A DNA stretch of 9,976 nucleotides from Bacteroidales bacterium (GTDB taxonomy: Bacteria > Bacteroidota > Bacteroidia > Bacteroidales > Lentimicrobiaceae): contig JALHHH010000057.1 of assembly GCA_022837485.1 (NCBI GenBank), positions 1-9,976 on the forward strand. The letters are read 5' to 3'. Below are positions 6,463 to 9,976 of the stretch, in pieces. Below the pieces are notes generated by a model that was given only the letters and a program-made list of their open reading frames with translations, was not told the origin of the DNA and made no database searches. Both the position numbers and the translations under genes were made by a program. How positions within the stretch are numbered: the stretch's first letter is position 1; every line of letters begins with the position of its first letter.

Positions 6463-7614
6463 TTAGTCCGATGCTTTGCTATGGATGCCCAGAGTAGCTG
6501 CTATTGGATAGTGATCGGAATATGCCTGATTAATTTTTTCAAATTTAACGGTATAGAAGTACTCTTTGTCGTGCAGAATGTAATCGATACGGAACGAAGG
6601 AAGGCTTCCGGCATAAGTATGTCCGAATCCGCTGCCGGCCTCACAAAATGCATCGACCAGACCTGCAGACATCTGACGATATGCATAAGATGATGGCGTA
6701 TCGTTGAAATCACCACACACAATAACCGGATAAGGAGAGCGGGCAATTTCTATCCGCAGTGTCCGGGCCTGCCGGGCTCTCGAAATAAATGCACTCTTCA
6801 GCTTACGGATGATCTTGCGAGAATTTTCCGAAAACAGATCCGGGTCATCCGGTTGTTTCCGGAGTTCATTCACAAACAGGTAATCCTCCCTGCTGAAACG
6901 GATGGATTCGAGGTGTACGTTAAATATCCGGGTTGTATCGCCGTTTCTTACAATATCGCTGTAGATGCAGAAGTTTACCGGATTATCGTCGAACCGCACC
7001 ATTCCACGGTTCACTACAGGCCAACGGCTGTAGGTTGCTATGCCGTAAGGTTTTGTATCCCCGTTGACTTTTACGAATGTAATATGCTTATATCGCAAAC
7101 CGGAATAAGCCGAAATGCTGTCGGCAATATCAACCTTTCCCGATCTGCCGGCATGATACTCCTGAATGCAGAGTACATCGGGTTTCTGCTCCCGTATCAG
7201 GATAAACTGAGCTCTGCAGTTGGCAGATTCCTTCTTTTTTCCCCAATTATACAGATCAAATAGGCGCACGTTGTAACTCAGCACACGTATCGAATCGTTG
7301 TGACCTCCACTGGTCTTTCCGCCCACCGGCTGATAATAACCATCGAGTCGGGGAAGAGAAATCAGGATCATCAGCAGGGAAATCAGTGCATAAATTTTTC
7401 GGGCAGTAAACAGCCAAAAAATCATGAAAACAAAGTTGATCAGTGCGACGTAAGGAAATGCGAGTCCGGCAAATGCAACAGCCCAGTATTTATCAGGGGA
7501 AAGGAAGGCTGCGGCAAATCCCAGTGCCAGAAGGGCTACAAAAAAAATATTGGCCATCAGAAACAGCTTTCTGAAAAGAAATAATCGCCGACGTTTTTTT
7601 CTTGCTGAACCCAT
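6463..7614 (-). CDS. Membrane-anchored endonuclease/exonuclease/phosphatase (EEP) family protein
   Basis: 383 residues in two parts. The N-terminus begins with a strongly basic stretch (KKRRR, 6-10), then three hydrophobic segments at about 17-38, 43-67 and 72-88, which read as membrane helices. After a short linker, residues 108-378 form an EEP (DNase I-like) domain. Its catalytic positions are visible: SYNV with Asn115, QEY with Glu152, NVHLES with His234, GDFND with Asp302/Asn304, FRIDYI with Asp344, and SDHYP with Asp367/His368. The enzyme should therefore be active as a metal-dependent phosphodiesterase or phosphatase. Its substrate (DNA, RNA, phospholipid or phosphoinositide-like headgroup) cannot be read. 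With three helices after a basic N-terminus in the cytoplasm, the positive-inside rule would put the catalytic domain outside the inner membrane; this is inference. The start ATG at 7612-7614 lies 11 bp after the upstream rhomboid gene, so both are probably one transcript. Confidence 0.88.
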   Translation of the reverse strand: MGSARKKRRRLFLFRKLFLMANIFFVALLALGFAAAFLSPDKYWAVAFAGLAFPYVALINFVFMIFWLFTARKIYALISLLMILISLPRLDGYYQPVGGKTSGGHNDSIRVLSYNVRLFDLYNWGKKKESANCRAQFILIREQKPDVLCIQEYHAGRSGKVDIADSISAYSGLRYKHITFVKVNGDTKPYGIATYSRWPVVNRGMVRFDDNPVNFCIYSDIVRNGDTTRIFNVHLESIRFSREDYLFVNELRKQPDDPDLFSENSRKIIRKLKSAFISRARQARTLRIEIARSPYPVIVCGDFNDTPSSYAYRQMSAGLVDAFCEAGSGFGHTYAGSLPSFRIDYILHDKEYFYTVKFEKINQAYSDHYPIAATLGIHSKASD

Positions 7615-7625
7615 GCTTTGGTTAA

Positions 7626-8552
7626 TTATCTCCTGCTGTTTGAGAACAACAGTTCTTTTTCTTCTTTTGTGAGACTGTCGTACCCCGACTTAGATATCTT
7701 ATCCAGTATGGCATCGATACGTTTTTGCTTTTCCACTTTCCGCTTATTGTATTCTTCATCGGTCATTCTTTGTGGATTGGTATAAACACGGAATCTTTTA
7801 TTTCGACGCCGGAAGTCAGGCATTTTTAGAAAAGACCATTTTGAAAAGATCCTTGTAGGATCCCGGCCGGGGATCATTTTTGCCCAGGCAAATCCCCACA
7901 GTGCACCTCCCAGGTGTGCCAGGTGTCCGCCGGGATTGCCCGAGTCGAGCATAAGAACATCCAGCACCACGGAGAAAACTGCAATGTATTTGATTTTGAC
8001 AGGTCCCAATAAAAACAAATGAATGGTATAGTTGGGAACGTAAAACGAAATAGCCACTACAATCGCCAGAACCGAAGCCGATGCACCCAGTGCCAGTGCC
8101 GATTCCTTCACTATGGAAAAAACCGGAAATACGTTAAATGCCAATATGTAAAGAAGTGCGCCGGCAATACCGCCAATCAGGTAAGTACCAAGCAACTGCC
8201 GTTGCGACAGATACTGCACAAAAATCTTCCCGAACCAGTATAACCACAGCATGTTAAACAGAATATGCAGAAAATCGAGGTGAAAAAACATGTAGGTCAA
8301 CAAAGTCCACGGATGCAAAAGAAGACTGCCGGGATCGGCAGGCACCGCCAGGTATTTCATCATGGTCATTGCCACGCTGTGGCTGTATGTGCCTGTGGCA
8401 GCGGCTTCCGGAGAGGTAAAAAGGAAAGCGATGTTTTTAATCAGCAACGAGAGGACCCAGACGATAATATTTATCAGTATAATCTTAGGCAGGGCTTCGT
8501 TCCGGCTGAAAAAAATCCGGATGCGTTCCGGTATAGAAACATGTTGAATCAT
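7626..8552 (-). CDS. Rhomboid family intramembrane serine protease, second copy, with basic C-terminal tail
   Basis: Inner-membrane serine protease that cuts transmembrane substrates. Signature residues are present: HILFN (96-100) with the oxyanion Asn100, GASAS with catalytic Ser158 in the GxSx motif, and GGHLAHLGGALWG with His213 as the dyad histidine. About six hydrophobic segments lie between residues 22 and 225. The last 80 residues or so are cytoplasmic in character: basic patch FRRRNKRFR, then a helical, charged domain (about 262-306) containing DEEYNKRKVEKQK and SLTKEEKELLF. I recall this kind of tail on many Bacteroidetes rhomboids, where it is annotated as a small domain of unknown function. 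It is 308 residues, longer than the upstream paralogue, from which it differs in most loops. The ATG at 8550-8552 overlaps the TGA of a possible 9-codon leader ORF. No substrate can be assigned. Confidence 0.93.
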   Translation of the reverse strand: MIQHVSIPERIRIFFSRNEALPKIILINIIVWVLSLLIKNIAFLFTSPEAAATGTYSHSVAMTMMKYLAVPADPGSLLLHPWTLLTYMFFHLDFLHILFNMLWLYWFGKIFVQYLSQRQLLGTYLIGGIAGALLYILAFNVFPVFSIVKESALALGASASVLAIVVAISFYVPNYTIHLFLLGPVKIKYIAVFSVVLDVLMLDSGNPGGHLAHLGGALWGFAWAKMIPGRDPTRIFSKWSFLKMPDFRRRNKRFRVYTNPQRMTDEEYNKRKVEKQKRIDAILDKISKSGYDSLTKEEKELLFSNSRR

Positions 8553-8578
8553 TTCCGTTTAATTGTGCATTTGGTCAT
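8549..8578 (-). CDS. Possible 9-codon leader ORF coupled to the second rhomboid gene
   Basis: An ATG at 8576-8578 opens a nine-codon ORF, MTKCTIKRK. Its TGA shares bases with the rhomboid ATG (ATGA overlap, 8549-8552). The same 9-base context, CGGAAATGA, surrounds both start codons (8575-8583 and 8549-8557 on the plus numbering). The overlap would suit translational coupling. It is short enough to arise by chance, and there is no evidence that it is translated. Confidence 0.2.
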   Translation of the reverse strand: MTKCTIKRK

Positions 8579-8648
8579 TTCCGGCTAGTAAAAACCGGGT
8601 TTTCAAGGTATCCCCGTCCACTGTATTCTACATTTTGTCGTGCAACGT

Positions 8649-9485
8649 TCAGTCGTAATGGTTATAACGGTTAACGTGCCTACTCCAGTACCTGATCAGG
8701 AAAAATCCGAAGAGCATTCCCCCGAGGTGTGCAAAATGTGCTACGTTATCTCCGGCTCTGTTGGCAAAACCAAAGTACAGTTCCAATGCACCGTAAACGA
8801 TTACGAACCATTTGGCCTTGATGGGAAAGAGGAAATAGATATAAATCAGTGCATTGGGGAACATCATGCCAAAGGCCAGCAAAATACCGTAAACGGCTCC
8901 GGATGCTCCGACGGTTGGTATATCCATGCGGATATTAACCAGGTCGTTCAGGTAATTTGATGCCTGGTTGATGTAGACAGGATCGGTTGGGTTGAGCGAC
9001 CATGAGCTTACAAATCCGGCCAGTTGTCCCTGATACCAGGAGAAGTGCTTTGCAAGAAAAGCTGAAAATGCTTCAGGCGATGGATCCATCATTACCTGCG
9101 TTACATGTGCCTGTATGGAAGATATCTCCACCCACATCACAACCATATGAACCAGGGCTGCACCAATTCCGGTAATAAGATAATATGTCAGGAATCGCTT
9201 GGGTCCCCAAACATTTTCAAGGGTATAACCAAACATCCAGAGGGCGAACATATTGAAAAAAATATGTGAAAATCCGCCGTGCAGGAACATATAGGTTACC
9301 AGTTGCGCCGGGTTGAACTTGGAGGATCCGTAGTAATGCATCCCCAGGTAGTCAACCAGGTCGATGTTGAATACCTGTTGAGCAGTCATCTGGGCGAAAA
9401 AAACCAGGACATTGATTATCAGCAGGTTTTTAACGACGGGAGGAAGCACCCGGAATCCCCTTGGGGAGTATTGCTGGTAGTTCAT
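8649..9485 (-). CDS. Rhomboid family intramembrane serine protease, first copy, with long loop
   Basis: Intramembrane serine protease of 278 residues. Visible signatures: HIFFN (74-78) with Asn78, TVGASGAVYG (191-200) with catalytic Ser195, and NVAHFAHLGGMLFG with dyad His253. Hydrophobic segments occur at about 17-33, 61-86, 98-120, 190-210, 212-243 and 250-267, consistent with the six-helix core. Between the third segment and the serine-bearing helix is an insertion of about 70 residues (121-189) that is polar and partly aromatic, rather than the short loop of E. coli GlpG. It could cover the active site or bind substrate. The C-terminus stops shortly after the last helix, with no cytoplasmic tail, unlike the second copy. 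The ATG at 9483-9485 lies 12 bp after the mutL stop, so it is probably co-transcribed with mutL. The family is certain and the substrate unknown. Confidence 0.93.
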   Translation of the reverse strand: MNYQQYSPRGFRVLPPVVKNLLIINVLVFFAQMTAQQVFNIDLVDYLGMHYYGSSKFNPAQLVTYMFLHGGFSHIFFNMFALWMFGYTLENVWGPKRFLTYYLITGIGAALVHMVVMWVEISSIQAHVTQVMMDPSPEAFSAFLAKHFSWYQGQLAGFVSSWSLNPTDPVYINQASNYLNDLVNIRMDIPTVGASGAVYGILLAFGMMFPNALIYIYFLFPIKAKWFVIVYGALELYFGFANRAGDNVAHFAHLGGMLFGFFLIRYWSRHVNRYNHYD

Positions 9486-9497
9486 GCGATGAAGTTC

Positions 9498-9976
9498 TTA
9501 GTCGTTGAATCGTTTTTCAATTTCTTCCGATGTTATCGAGATGATGATGGTTTTTCCGGAGGGACTGACGTTAGGAACGCTGCAGGCAAAAAGATCATCG
9601 AGCAAAGATTGCATCTCTTCCGGAAGCAGTACCTTTCCGGCTTTGATTGCCAGATTACGGGCCATCGACCGAATAAGGTTATTTCGTTTATCAATTTTCA
9701 GACCGATCTGGTTTGTTTTAAAACTCTCCAGCACATTCTCAATCAGCGATTGTATATTTTCGTCCACCATATCGGGGGGTATACCTTGAACAATATAGGC
9801 ATTTCGACCAAATGGTTCAATCCTAAAACCCAGATCGGAAAAATCATCCTGAAGCTCTCTGAGCAATTCACTGTCAGCTGCTGACAAATTAACAGTCTGC
9901 GGAAAGAGTTGTTGTTGCGAATGCCCTTTCTTTTCGCTGCTTCGGTCCATTAACCGCTCATAAATCACCCTTTCGT
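9498..9976 (-). CDS. mutL: DNA mismatch repair protein MutL, C-terminal part (N-terminus outside window)
   Basis: MutL links mismatch recognition by MutS to strand removal. Only the C-terminal dimerisation domain is present (159 codons); the ATPase half lies past the right edge, so the internal methionines here are not starts. The right edge reads ERVIYERLMDR, the second half of the DQHA(x)2E(x)4E endonuclease motif of nicking-type MutL. Downstream, ELQDDFSDLGFRIEPFG and the PPDMV segment are typical of the domain. The C-terminus reads ACSVPN, SPSGKT, then a strand and EEIEKRF, aligning with the place where B. subtilis MutL has its CPHGRP zinc motif, which is not present here. The region around ARNLAIKAGK likewise lacks the cysteine of the usual ACK/SCK motif. 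It heads, or lies early in, the operon mutL-rhomboid-rhomboid-EEP. Confidence 0.93.
   Translation of the reverse strand, partial: ERVIYERLMDRSSEKKGHSQQQLFPQTVNLSAADSELLRELQDDFSDLGFRIEPFGRNAYIVQGIPPDMVDENIQSLIENVLESFKTNQIGLKIDKRNNLIRSMARNLAIKAGKVLLPEEMQSLLDDLFACSVPNVSPSGKTIIISITSEEIEKRFND

Noticed and set aside
8591..8603. AAAACC-G-GGTTTT palindrome between the rhomboid genes as a terminator or operator.
   Set aside because: The one-base centre cannot form a stable hairpin, no T-run follows at the proper distance, and a terminator inside the operon is not supported. It may be chance.
1..9976. Mobile elements, CRISPR array, tRNA or rRNA genes, or a defence island.
   Set aside because: No transposase or integrase motif, spaced direct-repeat array or structured RNA gene was seen. 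Genes are dense, intact and uniformly housekeeping or envelope in character.

Overview
The window is a compact stretch of a Bacteroidota chromosome. The evidence is the Bacteroidetes-type promoter boxes (TAnnTTTG) ahead of two transcription units, the lack of strong Shine-Dalgarno sequences, the lipoprotein FKBP genes beside a DHH phosphoesterase, and the mutL-rhomboid-rhomboid-endonuclease order, which I recall as common in this phylum. GC content looks moderate and coding density is high. A Bacteroidales/Marinilabiliales-like lineage is plausible, but genus cannot be fixed from this sequence. I see no mobile element, CRISPR array, tRNA or rRNA.

Layout, left to right. (1) The 5' two thirds of ndk (nucleoside diphosphate kinase) lies on the minus strand and runs off the left edge. 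(2) A 110-bp divergent intergenic region carries a good plus-strand promoter (348-380) and a perfect 7-bp inverted repeat over the predicted transcription start. (3) A plus-strand operon follows: an NrnA-type DHH phosphoesterase (oligoribonuclease/PAP phosphatase), a small GldI-like FKBP lipoprotein, and a lipoprotein with three FKBP-like modules. It ends in a strong intrinsic terminator (3401-3432). (4) On the minus strand, converging on that operon, is a uvrB-cysQ unit with its own promoter at 6359-6366. (5) Upstream of uvrB, also on the minus strand, is a longer operon read right to left: mutL (C-terminal part only), two different rhomboid proteases, and a membrane-anchored endonuclease/exonuclease/phosphatase-fold protein. 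It ends in a likely terminator at 6431-6462.

Functionally the window mixes nucleotide and RNA turnover (ndk, nrnA, cysQ), DNA repair (mutL, uvrB) and envelope biology (FKBP lipoproteins, rhomboids, membrane EEP protein). Two unrelated phosphatases able to remove pAp (NrnA and CysQ) face each other across one terminator. The two FKBP lipoproteins are probably periplasmic, and only the last of their four FKBP-like modules keeps the usual catalytic residues. Most of this is housekeeping sequence. I found no convincing new multi-gene system. The points most worth checking are the degenerate FKBP modules, the mosaic metal-site motifs of MutL, the rhomboid pair with its own small leader ORF, and the inverted repeats sitting on the two promoters.
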